Positions 47,383 through 59,813 of a stretch of 64,000 bases of DNA are shown here, piece after piece. The notes beneath the pieces are model-generated. The model had not been told where the DNA came from. It searched no databases and saw nothing but the letters and a program-made list of their open reading frames with translations. The position numbers and the translations under genes are program-made. This DNA comes from Congeria kusceri (Eukaryota > Mollusca > Bivalvia > Myida > Dreissenidae): contig CM051033.1 in NCBI GenBank assembly GCA_027627225.1, forward strand, positions 46,774,016 through 46,838,015, read 5' to 3'. Every line of letters begins with the position of its first letter. Within the stretch, counting starts at the first letter, position 1.

Positions 47383-49244
47383 TGTAATCTCTATCCGCCT
47401 GTAACACTCAAAAATTAATACAGCAGACCACATTCCAGCCAGGTGTATACAGTGTGCTATTTTTAGATCTTATGAAACCAGCTAGCCAGTTACACAGTGT
47501 TGTGAGGGTGCTTTAGAGAATTGTTGGAGATGACCATTGAAATGCATAGAAAATATTGTTCACCAGCATGGTCAATCATGTTGTTGTGTAAGTAAATTAG
47601 CTGGATGTAATGTTTAGGCAATGTGTAAGAAATGTAGTCAATCAGTCTTAGTATATAAGACCGTCTTATATCATACATTTTCACTTTAGATCTACTACAT
47701 TGAATTTGTTTACAGGCGAAGTGTTAGCTGTACTTGTAAGCCCTATGCAAACATTGAGCTACTTTTTATATGGGTAATGTTTGCTGACGGGCTGTACCAG
47801 GTAACGACCATTTCTGTGGTGGAAAGTTTTCGTTCTTTGTCTATATTGTTCCTACAGGAGTTTGATCGCTACTTTCACTTCCAGAAATTAGATAGTTATT
47901 GTGAACGGTTGCAATAAAAGTTACATACCTGGACAGATAATCCATTCCTAATTAATGTTCCATAAATATTTATATGAAAACACTTTCATTTTACATACCT
48001 GACTATTTAAACCTACACACTATTGCATTTTTAAATAATCTCGCTGTCCTCCACTGTCTAAAATTAAATCGATATTCTGCTACGCTGTAGAAGTGTTACG
48101 TCATTCTATTGGTCAGTATCAGGATAGCTTCACTCTGATTGGTTTCAGTGCTAAACGATGCTGCAATTTTGGGAATTTCTACATATTTATACACACGTTT
48201 AAATCGGATTTAAATGCTTGTATTAGGTAAATTTCGGCTCATGTTAATCAGTTTAGGTGTTGTTAAAGTATAAAACGTTGATAGATAACTCTGTTGTTGC
48301 AAATAATGGAAATTTAAGAAAATTTAAACGTTTAGGTTTCCACCGCATAAATGGTCGTTCGGCGATGAGACGTTCCAGCGAATTTAGCACTATATAAAAA
48401 GTAACACTAAATTCGCAGCACGTCTCATGAATAAGACTAGCGAAATGTATATTTCTAATTTAATAATGAAATGCCAAATATGAAATGATAGAATTAGATC
48501 TATATCTAGTCTAACTTAGGTGGAACTGCACAATTTTTTGTAAGGCAAAATGATGCAGCAATCGAGTCTGTGACTCTGACACTGCAGTCTGTTTCACCAG
48601 CATGTACAGAAACACGTAGCATACAGTTTAGTCAGCTACTTTAAATCTTTCATTTGTACAGTTTAATTAATTGTGTGCAGCACACAAAAAACTACACACT
48701 GATCATGTCTCTCCAACAAAGTACTTAATGCTTTGTTGGCAACAGCCACCCAAGGACCTCTTCTCAGAAGAACAACTTTTTAGTACCAGATATTGGACAT
48801 GAACACTATGCCTCATCAACATGTGGGTGGACATGTTGCACCAGCAGAAACCATGAAGGACAGCTTTCTAAATTTGTGTATAGGGTTTGCACTAAAATGA
48901 AATGTTTGTGTTGGATATAAGCGTTGGATAGTGGAAGACCTGAACATTTCAGACATGAAATGAGGTATAAAATAAAGCTTTGTTTTAAGGCATTTCTGAT
49001 AATTTTGTGATAATATGCCAATAACTTAATTGAAAGAGGTATACATTTAAGTAAACCGTGTCATTATCTATTTCCAGGTTACATTACTTTTGCCACTTAT
49101 GTTGTTGTTTCCTTGATAATTTTATAGTGTATGAATTTTATGATTATGTTATGTCATTGGGAAACAAAAGAGAGGGAAAAAAAACTATATTAAAAGGCTG
49201 TTTATTGTTGTGCTTCTGTTAGCTCTGAAGTACTGTGCTTTGCC
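47383..49244. mobile_element. Nested insertion inside the interspersed repeat
   Basis: Splits the tandem core. Holds a smaller element at about 47806-48362 with inverted ends (aacgaccatttctgtggtgg / reversed aacgaccatttatgcggtgg) and a hairpin at about 48367-48427 (gagacgttccagcgaattta). No coding frame recognised. Confidence 0.55.
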
Positions 49245-50330
49245 CCTGTGCCTTAGCAAAATCCTGGGGAAAGGCCTGGGTATGTAATATTGAATAGTGG
49301 TCCTCTACGAAGAGTGTTCAAATTATGCCTCTGGGGTCAAAACTGGCCACATCCCGAGGGTCACATGGTTTATATTGACTTGAATAGTAAAATGACTTTT
49401 AAAATCTTCTCCTCTGATACCCCAAGGCCCAGAGGTTTCATATTTGGTATGTAACATTGTATAGTGGTCCTCTACAAAGATTGTTCAATTGATGCCCCTG
49501 GGGTCAAAACTGGGCACACCCCAGGGGTCACATGGTTTATATCGACTTAAATAGCAAAATGGCTTTAAAAATCTTCTCTTCTGAAACTGCAAGGCCCAGA
49601 GGTTTCATATTTTGTATGTGACATTTTATAGTGTTCCTCTGCAAAGATTGTTCAAATGATGTCCCAGGGGTCAAAACTGGGCCTGCCCTGGGGTCACATT
49701 GTTTATATAGACTTAAATAGCCAAATGACTTTAAAATCACCTGAAACCGCAGTGTTTTCGTATTTGATATGTAACATTGTATAGTGGTCCTTTAAAAAGA
49801 TTGTTCAAATTGTGCCCCTGGGGTAAATAGTGGCCATGACACGGGGCGTCACATGATTTATATAGACGTATATGGCAAGTGGGCCTTAAAAATGTTCATT
49901 GTTGAAACCGTAAGGCCCAGAGATTTTATGTTTTGCGTGAAACATTGTGAAGTGGTCCTCTACAAAGAGTGTTCAAATGATGTCCCTGGGGTAAAAATTG
50001 GCCACCCCTGGGGGTCACATGGTTTATATACATTTAAATAGCAAAATGACTTGAAAAATCTCCTCTTAAACCGCAAGGCCCAGTGGAATCATATTGGGTA
50101 TGTAACATTGAGTCCACTACAAATATTGTTCAAATTATGCCCCTGGGCTACAAGGTGGCCATGCCCTGTGGGTCACATGGTTTATATTGACTAAAAAAAC
50201 ATCTGACACTCCAAAGGCCCAGATCTTTATACTCAGGTAAGGCGTTTAGTGCCATTTTTTCCTCTTGTTATTAGCCATCATGATGCCTTAAACTCAGGTG
50301 AGCGACCTAGGGCCATCATGGCCCTCTTGT
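49245..50330 (+). repeat. Mollusc-type interspersed repeat, right part
   Basis: Resumes the same roughly 140-bp units and ends with the terminal module ttaaactcaggtgagcgacc and ggccatcatggccctcttg, the inverted form of which is at about 18690-18725. Confidence 0.85.
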
Positions 50331-50616
50331 TTTATTTTGGTGCACACTTAAAGATAACTGGACATGGTGGTTTTTTTTTTTCAGATAAATAAATTTGATT
50401 ATTATGAAAAATAGCTAAATTTTCTTGCAAAAATTGGCAGCATTGTTTATTTCACACAACTAAGGAAAACGTAGGTACAAAGAAACAAATGTGGTAACCT
50501 GCACATAGTATTTCTGTTCAGTTTGATAAATAACCGGGTACTATGGTGGATTTCTGTGGCCAAGATTGACGAAAAGTGTTTCAAAGGAACTTAATCAATT
50601 TTTAGTATAGTAATCG

Positions 50617-51720
50617 CATCGTCCGTGCGTCTGTCCGTCTGTACATCTGTCCGTCTGTCCGTCCGTCCGTCACGCTTCTTGTGCGGAGTTATTGCCCTTT
50701 GTTTAATTTTCTTGTGCGGAGCATATCTCCATTAGTTTTGATGGAATTCAAATTAAACTTCACATATGTATAGAGGACAATATAAAAAAAGTGCAGAGAA
50801 AAAGAACCGCAACTATATCTTCAGTATTTATGGGGTTATTGCCTTTTTATTTTGTTCCTTATGTGAAGAATTAATCTTCTTGTGCGGAGCATAACTCCAT
50901 TAGTATTGAAGTGATTCAAACTTCATATAATGATAGAGGACAATGAGAGGAAGTGCAGAGCACAAGGACCATAACTATTTCTTCAAAATTTACAGAGTTA
51001 TTGCCTTTTGTTTAATTTTCTAGTGCGGAGCATAACTCCATTAGTATTAAAGGGATTCAATTGAAACTTCATATAATGATAGAGGACGACGATAAAAAGT
51101 GCAGAATACAAGGATCAGAACTCTTTCTTCAATACTGACGGAGTTATTGCCCTTAGTTTAATTTTCTTGTGCGGAGCATATCTCCATTAGTGTTGATGGA
51201 ATTCAAATCAAACTTCATATAATTATAGAGGACAATAAGAGGAAGTGCAGAGCACAAGAACCGCAACTCTTTCTTCAGTATTTATGGAGTTATTGCCCTT
51301 TGATTTTGTTCCTTATGTGAAGCATTAATCTTCTTGTGCGAAGCATTACTCCATTAGTATTGAATGGATTCAAACTTCATATAATGATAGAGGACAATGA
51401 GCGGAAAAGCAGAGCACACGGACCATAACACTTTCTTCAATATTTACGGATTTATTGCCCTTTGTTTTATTTTCTTGTGCGGAGCATATCTGCATTAGTA
51501 TTGAAGGGATTCAAATAAAACTTCATATAATGATAGAGGACAATGAGAGAAAGTGCAGAGCACAAGGACCATAACTTATTCCTCAATATTTACAGAGTTA
51601 TTGCCCTTTGTTTAATTTTCTTGTGCGGAGCATAACTACATTAGTATTGAAGGGATATAAGTGAAACTTCACATTATGATAATGGACAAATTCAGACACA
51701 CATTGCTCCAAACTCCGCGC
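50617..51720. repeat. ~147-bp tandem interspersed repeat
   Basis: Opens with a gtccgtctgtccgtc run, then about seven units of cttgtgcggagcataactcc, attagtattgaagggattca and tatagaggacaa...gtgcagagcacaagga. It occupies the place where copy-1 exons m and n would be expected. Confidence 0.85.
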
Positions 51721-51769
51721 AGCGATTAGTTGCCCTCTTAGCGTTCTTCAGTAACCACGGCCACCACGA

Positions 51770-52006
51770 GTGAAAAACATTCTAGATTTAGAAGGATTTA
51801 GGGCAAGCAACTGTGACGCGTTTGAGGATCTATTTTTGGAACATTTTGATTCTGCATTATTATTTTATAAAACTCACGCGCCATGTGAAGGTGATTATGT
51901 GCACGTGGAACTTCGTGTCGGCAGGGATATAATAGAGCTATGCTTGGAACCAGTTATATCTCTGCGTGGAGGCTGGTATTGCTCTGCTACAATTCAGGCT
52001 ACCTGA
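51770..52006 (+). other. Unrecognised 78-codon open frame
   Basis: Starts MKNILDLEGFRASNCDAFED and runs into the SINE head. Composition is less repetitive than its surroundings and there is no similarity I recognise. Could be a fragment of an inserted element rather than a gene. Confidence 0.2.
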
Positions 52007-52258
52007 TCGGACAAACGATCTACTGATACAGTCTGCATGTTCGCCTATCCGGGGATTGTGAGTTCGAATCCCAGCCGGCCACATAACTTGTGTGGGGATT
52101 GTCTTGAAGTTATTTCTACGGCCATTTCCCCCCTGCCTCTGCTTCAAGAAGGGCAGTTGTCCGTCATTGGCATAGGTTTGAGTAGGTTAACTGACTGCTG
52201 TGATATGACTGAAATACTGTTTAAAACGGCGAAAAATCCCAACAAACGAACAAACAGC
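51995..52258 (+). mobile_element. tRNA-derived SINE
   Basis: B box gagttcgaatccc at about 52060 within a tRNA-like head. The body has ggccatttcccccctgcctc and aagaagggcagttgtccgtc, with a tail of tgactgaaatactgtttaaa then acaaacgaacaaac. Resembles SINE bodies common in invertebrates. Confidence 0.75.
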
Positions 52259-52396
52259 ATGTACACCTATACTTTATATACGAAAGGAACATAGAAAAGA
52301 TATAGATATAAGCTTAATATGTGTTCTGTGGCATCAAATCAAAGAACAATGGAACTGTGTTTGACTATTTACGGTTTTTTTCTGTTCACTGAACAA

Positions 52397-52473
52397 GTTT
52401 GGTGCGGTAGTATGAGAGACCAAGCGAAGGTGGCACGAATCCGTACTGGTCCGCACAGTATACCTAACTACAG
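52397..52473 (+). pseudogene. M13 copy 2 exon o (acceptor lost)
   Basis: [20 protein letters not shown] then SIPNY. The acceptor gaacag of copy 1 is gaacaa. The Asp before PHS is Gly. Donor gtaata kept. Confidence 0.9.
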
Positions 52474-52512
52474 GTAATACAAACATATGATGTTATATGG
52501 TCTACTAAATAT

Positions 52513-53461
52513 TAGGGATGGCATCGAATACCAAAATCGGTATTCGAATATTCGCTTTTTCATTCAATCGAATATTTGATTATTCGCATACATTCTTATT
52601 AAGTACCTTGAGCTATGTAGCTTAGTCGACATAATCATTATTTTTATATGACGATTTACTACTGATTTAGTGAGTAGATCTAGCGTTGCATTTTCTAATT
52701 AATGCATGAATTACACGGAATTAAGCATAAACTTAAAACAGTTTACGGTCCCATGTTGCTGGTTCTTTAAATGAAATGTTTTCAATGAGCCACACATTTT
52801 GATAAATTATCAACAAATTTGAGCATCGTTTCTGTTATACTGACTTCTAAATGTGTGATCGCACTTCTGTCCATTATTCTTCAAATTTGTTATTAGTTTA
52901 ACATGTCAAAACGCGAGTCATAATAACCAATTAACAGTTATGGTTTCATACTGTCGGATGGTATTGTGTATTAATGGCGACTAGACGAGTGCCCGCGTAT
53001 GGCGTACCATGAGGTTCTAAAGTCACGAATACTTCCTAAGGAACGATTAGTTCTTCCTAAGTAATATTTAATTCTTCCTAAGGAATAAGTATTTCTTTCT
53101 TACGAACAATTAATTCTTCCTAAGAAATAAATATTTCTTCCTGAGGAATAAATAAATGTTCCTTAGGAAGAATTAAATATTCTTTAGGAAGAATTCGTGA
53201 CTTTTGACCCTTTTAGTCGCGTGACCCGTGTATTTAATATCTCTCGATCTGACATGTGACACGGGGCCATTCTAATGAAAACATGGTTTCAAGTATGTAA
53301 TGGTGAAATACTATCATTATGTAGACAGAAAAATACTAGATACAATCAGGAAAGAATTAGTTTTTAAAAAGAAATACAAATTTGCATATATTCCAATAGC
53401 GTTTTAACTATTCGAATGGCGATCATTCAATCAAAATATTCGAATAGTTTTGCCATCCCTA
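52513..53461. mobile_element. Non-autonomous hAT-type element (949 bp) with 8-bp target duplication
   Basis: Inverted ends tagggatggca / tgccatcccta are flanked on both sides by ctaaatat (52505-52512 and 53462-53469). An 8-bp duplication is diagnostic of hAT. AT-rich subterminal ttcgaatattcg motifs, no transposase. Absent from the copy 1 intron. Confidence 0.9.
53011..53217. repeat. Foldback nested within the hAT element
   Basis: aaagtcacgaatacttccta ... reversed at the end as aggaagaattcgtgactttt, with repeated attcttcctaaggaa modules between. Confidence 0.7.
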
Positions 53462-53623
53462 CTAAATATACATTAATAAAAACTACACTTTGGAATTTTT
53501 AGTGTGTTTTTCTGTAGTATTTATACGATTATTTAAGCTATCGGGCATTAAATTTTAGTTGTATGAACAGTAAATTACTACTAGTATGTACATGTACATA
53601 ATATTTACGTGCCCAATTTCCAG

Positions 53624-55891
53624 GCTTTATGGTCCACTACAGAACTACGATGTGTTTATATCACTGTGTACAAGACATGTTCTTGCCCCATTTCCAGGGT
53701 GTATGGCCCCCTACAGTACTACTATGTGTTTATATCACTGTGTACTTACATTTGCCTTGCCCTACTTCCAGGGTGTATGGCCCCCTACAGAACTACGATG
53801 TGTTTATATCCCTATGTACTTACATTTCCCATGCCCTACTTCCAGGGTGTATGGCCCCCTACAGAACTACTATGTGTTTATATCACTATGTACTTACATT
53901 TGCCTTGCCCTACTTCCAGGGTGTATGGCCCCCTACAGAACTACTATGTGTTTATATCACTGTGTCCTTACATTTCCCTTGCCCTACTTCCAGGGTGTAT
54001 GGCCCCCTACAGAACTACGATGTGTTTATATCGCTGTGTACTTACATTTGCCTTGCCCTACTTCCAGGGTGTATGGCCCCCTACAGAACTACTATGTGTT
54101 TATATCACTATGTACTTACATTTGCCTTGCCCTACTTCCAGGGTGTATGGCCCCCTACAGAACTACTATGTGTTTATATCACTGTGTACTTACATTTGCC
54201 TTGCCCTACTTCCAGGGTGTATGGCCCCCTACAGAACTACTATGTGTTTATATCACTGTGTACTTACATTTGCCTTGCCCTACTTCCAGGGTGTATGGCC
54301 CCCTACAGAACTACTATGTGTTTATATCACTGTGTACTTACATTTGCCTTGCCCTACTTCCAGGGTGTATGGCCCCCTACAGAACTACTATGTGTTTATA
54401 TCACTGTGTACTTACATTTGCCTTGCCCTACTTCCAGGGTGTATGGCCCCCTACAGAACTACTATGTGTTTATATCACTGTGTACTTACATTTCCCTTAC
54501 CCTACTTCCGGGGTGTATGGCCCCCTACAGAACTACGATGTGTTTATATCACTATGAACTTACATTTGCCTTGCCCTACTTCCAGGGTGTATGGCCCCCT
54601 ACAGAACTACTATGTGTTTATATCACTGTGTACTTACATTTGCCTTGCCCTACTTCCAGGGTGTATGACCCCCTACAGAACTACGATGTGTTTATGTCAC
54701 TGTGTACTTACATTTGCCTTGCCCTACTTCCAGGGTGTATGGCCCCCTACAGTACTACTATGTGTTTATATCACTGTGTACTTACATTTGCCTTGCCCTA
54801 CTTCCAGGGTGTATGGCCCCCTACAGTACTACTATGTGTTTATATCACTGTGTACTTACATTTGCCTTGCCCTACTTCCAGGGTGTATGGCCCCCTACAG
54901 AACTACTATGTGTTTATATCACTGTGTCCTTACATTTCCCTTGCCCTACTTCCAGGGTGTATGGCCCCCTACAGAACTACGATGTGTTTATATCGCTGTG
55001 TACTTACATTTGCCTTGCCCTACTTCCAGGGTGTATGGCCCCCTACAGAACTACTATGTGTTTATATCACTATGTACTTACATTTGCCTTGCCCTACTTC
55101 CAGGGTGTATGGCCCCCTACAGAACTACTATGTGTTTATATCACTGTGTACTTACATTTGCCTTGCCCTACTTCCAGGGTGTATGGCCCCCTACAGAACT
55201 ACTATGTGTTTATATCACTGTGTACTTACATTTGCCTTGCCCTACTTCCAGGGTGTATGGCCCCCTACAGAACTACTATGTGTTTATATCACTGTGTACT
55301 TACATTTCCCTTACCCTACTTCCGGGGTGTATGGCCCCCTACAGAACTACGATGTGTTTATATCACTATGAACTTACATTTGCCTTGCCCTACTTCCAGG
55401 GTGTATGGCCCCCTACAGAACTACTATGTGTTTATATCACTGTGTACTTACATTTGCCTTGCCCTACTTCCAGGGTGTATGACCCCCTACAGAACTACGA
55501 TGTGTTTATGTCACTGTGTACTTACATTTGCCTTGCCCTACTTCCAGGGTGTATGGCCCCCTACAGTACTACTATGTGTTTATATCACTGTGTACTTACA
55601 TTTGCCTTGCCCTACTTCCAGGGTGTATGGCCCCCTACAGTACTACTATGTGTTTATATCACTGTGTACTTACATTTGCCTTGCCCTATTTCCAGGGTGT
55701 ATGGCCCTATACAGAACTACGATGTGTTTATATCACTATGTGCATACAATTTCCTTGACCCAAATACAGGATGTATGACCCCCCCCCCTACAGAACTACG
55801 ATGTGTTTATATCACTATGTAGATAATATTCACGTGTTTCACTTCCAGGGTGAATAGTGCATACAGAACTACGATGTGTTTATATCACTAT
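53624..55891 (+). repeat. 74-bp array of terminal-exon acceptor/start units, part A (about 31 units)
   Basis: Each unit is an intron end with CAG (cttgccctacttccag) followed by exon-like ggtgtatggccccctacaga and intron-like tgtttatatcactgtgtact. 74 is not divisible by 3 and the unit has no stop in any plus frame, so three overlapping frames stay open (up to 737 codons). A larger block is duplicated at 962/814-bp offsets. Confidence 0.95.
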
Positions 55892-56186
55892 TGTAACGAC
55901 AATGGCCCAGTCTCTGTATTTCTCTGTGTAAGTATGTAAATGTAACTCGACGGGGATGTCGACTAGGCATATACCGGAAAACAACAAATTATGGCAATGT
56001 GCATTTGATTATTAAAATATCGCATGGTAAGTAAAATATTATTGCTCAAAACGCAATTGCAAATAAATACACCAAGAAGCGCAGATTTAAATCTGTAATC
56101 CGATATACCTGATCTCCCGTAAATTAACATCCGGTAATTAAAATGGAATGACCCGGGCAAGTCTATTGAGTCACGTGACCTGCGGC

Positions 56187-56194
56187 TATATAAG
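56187..56194 (+). promoter_or_regulatory. TATA box in the LTR
   Basis: TATATAAG about 295 bp into the LTR, a plausible U3 promoter, with cacgtg 12-17 bp upstream. Confidence 0.5.
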
Positions 56195-58785
56195 CTGTGT
56201 GTTAGGCATCGCGGAGGGCATCAATCATTGACCATTTGGCGGGCCTTCGGGTCGGTCGGTCTAGTCGAGCACTGCTAGCGCTCTATGTGCTGAGCTAGCG
56301 GGCGGTGCTTGGCTGCTCGGTCATATGGTTTTCAACCGGTACCGAGGGTAAATAAACTCAACTATCATATCGCGGAGGGCAGAGAGTACCTTTTCCCTTC
56401 TATTGTCCCTATAAATTACTGATATTTAGTGTATTTATTACACCCATTTAGTAGCCTGAGAGGGAATCTATGTGTATCCCACTTTTTTGTGTGTAAAATA
56501 AACAGACACTTAAAATAAAATAAAATAACAATACAATTATAGCCGCAGGAATGCCCCTATTCTTCTCTTCCCATCCCAACCTCTCTGTGTGATTGAATGA
56601 GTTGAGCTGGGCTGGGCGCACAGGAAGATGGTGACATAGGTCTTAATTCCAATCAGTTTTCATTACATTCATTTGTATACACATGTATATACATGTATAC
56701 ATGTATTTGTTGATAGCCGGGCCCTCCCCCAACCTTGACCAATCTGATTGACCAAGGATTCTTTATTTTAAAAACATTTCTTAGTTAAGCAATTTGATCT
56801 ATCTACAAACATCACATATTAATAAACCCTATTTTATTGCAGTTTTTATACTAACTGGGGAAGACCCAGGTTTTTTCAATCTTTTAATGTGTAAATTACA
56901 ATGAGGTAACCCATTTGGGTAGTATTTTTTAAAACTATTTGTCAAATATCTTGAACATATTTCTATTACTGTTCTATTCCACTATAATTATATTAATTTG
57001 ACAAATACTTTGATCATCTTGATGATGGTGATCATTTTACATTAATTCTTATTATTAAGCTCTTAATATATCAAACTACCCCTTTTAAGTGTCACCATTT
57101 GTGCAAATCACGTGATCCTGTGCGCCCCCCTGGTCCCAATACCTCAATATTCTTATTCAGCACTGCCGGCCTTGCTCACCTACCCCACCGGATCCCCTCC
57201 ATCTCTTAAAACCCATGTACGTGACAGAGTTTGAATTTCACAGGCCCCCCAGGGTGACTCTCTATTTTACTTGTATATAAGTGTACAGCACTGCTAGTTA
57301 CTCTTAAATGTTTGCAATTTATTTTATCCTTGATATTTTTAAAGGCCCTAGAAAGTAAGCCGTTTGATAGCTAGCTATGAATGGAAGTGTATATAAGATC
57401 TTATACTATTTTATTGTACAAGAGTGTATTATAATTTTACATTTCATTTTACTTTTTAAGTCATCACCCTGGGGCAGGTCATTCCTTGCATATAGCCCAA
57501 CAATATTGAGTTAATCCTAATGGACAGGGTCTTAGGTTGGAGCACCATGTTATATTCCCTGTCCACAAGTGTTCAGCATTGTTAAAAGCATGTCTACGGT
57601 TGTAACATCCAATCCTAAGTTAAAACAGTATTTACAATGTACAAATATTTAAATATAATGTAATAATACCACATTACTTATCTGAAGACAATCTTAAACC
57701 CTAGAAATCCAATACTACATAGATAGCAATAATTTAAATAGTTATTTTTTTTTTTTTTTTTAATTTTTTTAATAGAAAAAGTACTATGTAGACATGCTAG
57801 ACATCTCCTTCTCCCCATTTTATACCTTCCTGTTAACTAATGACATGCACCCCATACTTAATTTGTAAAACAATGCTGAACCACTTAGAGATCTGGACTT
57901 GTTTAATAATTATCCTAGACTATTTGTAAATAACATACCATCTGTATATACACATTGCCTTTTAAATTATATAATATATATAAAATATGGTGATTAACAT
58001 CAACACCAACCCAGATCTCTAAGTTTTAAGACTCCAACAATCCCGTTACATCTTTTGATGCTAATGGGTCTTGAAAAAGAAAAAAAATAAATTGAGAAAA
58101 ATATAGAAATAATGTGTTTTTACTCAATTTATTCTTATATAGTTGGGCTATTCACCACTTTTTCCCTTGTTATATGTTATTTTTGACTGAATTTAGAAAA
58201 CATTCAATTGGTCTTAGCCTGTAATAAGGTACATTACTGTTATAAAACAGTCTTTTCCTAAATTTCTATTTAAAAAACAGTAAAATAGTCATTTTTAAGT
58301 CCAAGATGCAAAATTTTTTCTTTCCCTTGTATATAACAGTAATTTTATGGTATAAGGGAGCTAACTCTCACAAAACTACAATCTCAAGAATAACAACATC
58401 CACGATTTGTCTCCCTTTAATAAATAATTTTAATTAGAAAGGAACAGTGGGTATTTTGTGCATAATAGTTAAGTTATAATACCAATATAAGATGAAATTA
58501 TATGCATTTTAGAATTTGTTCTCTATAAGTAATACATTTTCTCTATAGTGATGTGTAATTACCCCACAGCTATCAGCATTTGTACATTTATTATATACAG
58601 TTCCATATAGACTCAACGAATTTAACCTTAATGTATCAATGTATCTGTCTATTAAATATATTTTTATACAAAAAGATTTTTATGTTAAGCACCGCATCCG
58701 CACTGCAAAGAATTCTATGTGTAGTACCCTTTAGAAGGGATGTACAGATATTAAATAAAAAGCAAAGCTATATGTTAAGCAGTGT

Positions 58786-59220
58786 GCTCGGGCAATGGTT
58801 TTTAACCGAAGTCCCGAGGGTAAACAAATCCACTCGTTCGCGGAGGGCATCAGAGTCCAGCCAGCCATCGAGGTGTGTGTCACGGCATCGCGGAGGGCTA
58901 GCGCTCTCCCTACCGAGAGAGATGCTGGTCGGGTACTGCTAGCGCTCTACGTACGGAGCTAGCGGGCGGTACTCACCGAATTAAATCTTAGAAATTGTCT
59001 GCTCGGGCATATGGTTTTTAACCGCAGCCCCGAGGGTAAATAAACTCATCCGTCGCGGAGGGCTAGCGCTCTCCCTACCGAGAGAGATGCTGGTCGGGTA
59101 CTGCTAGCGCTCTACGTACGGAGCTAGCGGGCGGTACTCACCGAATTAAATCTTAGAAATTGTCTGCTCGGGCATATGGTTTTTAACCGCAGCCCCGAGG
59201 GTAAATAAACTCATTCGTCG
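58786..59220 (+). repeat. 165-bp tandem units inside the LTR
   Basis: Units run gctcgggcatatggttttta, cgagggtaaataaactcatc, cgcggagggctagcgctctc and ggagctagcgggcggtactc, starting at 58786, 59001 and 59166. The first carries about 50 extra bases. Each holds AATAAA. Confidence 0.85.
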
Positions 59221-59772
59221 TCGTCGACAACCTTTCCTGCTGCCGAACAAGACAGTCATGATAGTAATTTAAGGTAATTTCATTTAGCTGGTGAGAGGTG
59301 ATTCTTGATCATCTGCTTGCGACTACCTCGTACCAAACTTGTTCGGACATTGGAAAAGCAGCAGAAACTTGACATTACAAAGATCGATATCCCTTGTCTG
59401 TGGAGTATCATTGCACAAGCATTGCGTTTGATGCGATCAACAAAGCGACAGGGATAGTGAGATCTGCTGTACAACGCTTGGGTCCATACCTTGTTTAGAC
59501 TATACGGTACTGTGCTAGCCCATCACATCTAAGGATATCAGTGTTCCACTCGCCCGTCCGGTACATATGTGATTCCATCTATTGATTTTGGTTACCCATC
59601 CAATTATTTTAGTAGATCCTATCCTTGATTATAAGTTGATTGGGTGAGTTTAATAATCAACGTATACCATCATTTTTGTCTAATTATTAGGCAGGTAGCC
59701 AGAAGGAAAATGTATATAGACCCGTGTTAATACTTTGTGTGCATTAGACCCCCTGCACGTTATAAAGCATTT

Positions 59773-59790
59773 TGGCGCCCAACCTTGGGC
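59773..59790 (+). other. Primer binding site-like sequence
   Basis: TGGCGCCCAACCTTGGGC starts with the TGG expected to pair with a tRNA CCA end, eight bases after the 5' LTR. The tRNA is not assigned. Confidence 0.65.
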
Positions 59791-59813
59791 CTATTAGGTT
59801 TTTGTCACAAACC

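Larger units (their letters stand above)
55892..59764 (+). mobile_element. 5' LTR, about 3.87 kb
   Basis: Begins TGTAACGACAATGG and ends cctgcacgttata, matching the 3' LTR end cctacacgttaca, with the PBS eight bases later. Contains a TATA box (tatataag, 56187). Motifs cgcggagggc, ctgctagcgctcta and gagggtaaataaactca recur at 56210-56390 and 58786-59220. The length is unusual. A nested insert in 56400-58780 cannot be excluded. Confidence 0.65.

Noticed and set aside
53586..55822. 737-, 580-, 358- and 323-codon open frames as repeat-protein genes
   Set aside because: They are the same stop-free 74-bp unit read in three frames, built from a duplicated intron/exon edge. No promoter, codon bias or separate domain supports a gene.
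58580..58942. 120-codon frame in the long LTR
   Set aside because: Passes into the LTR tandem repeats and has no recognisable domain.
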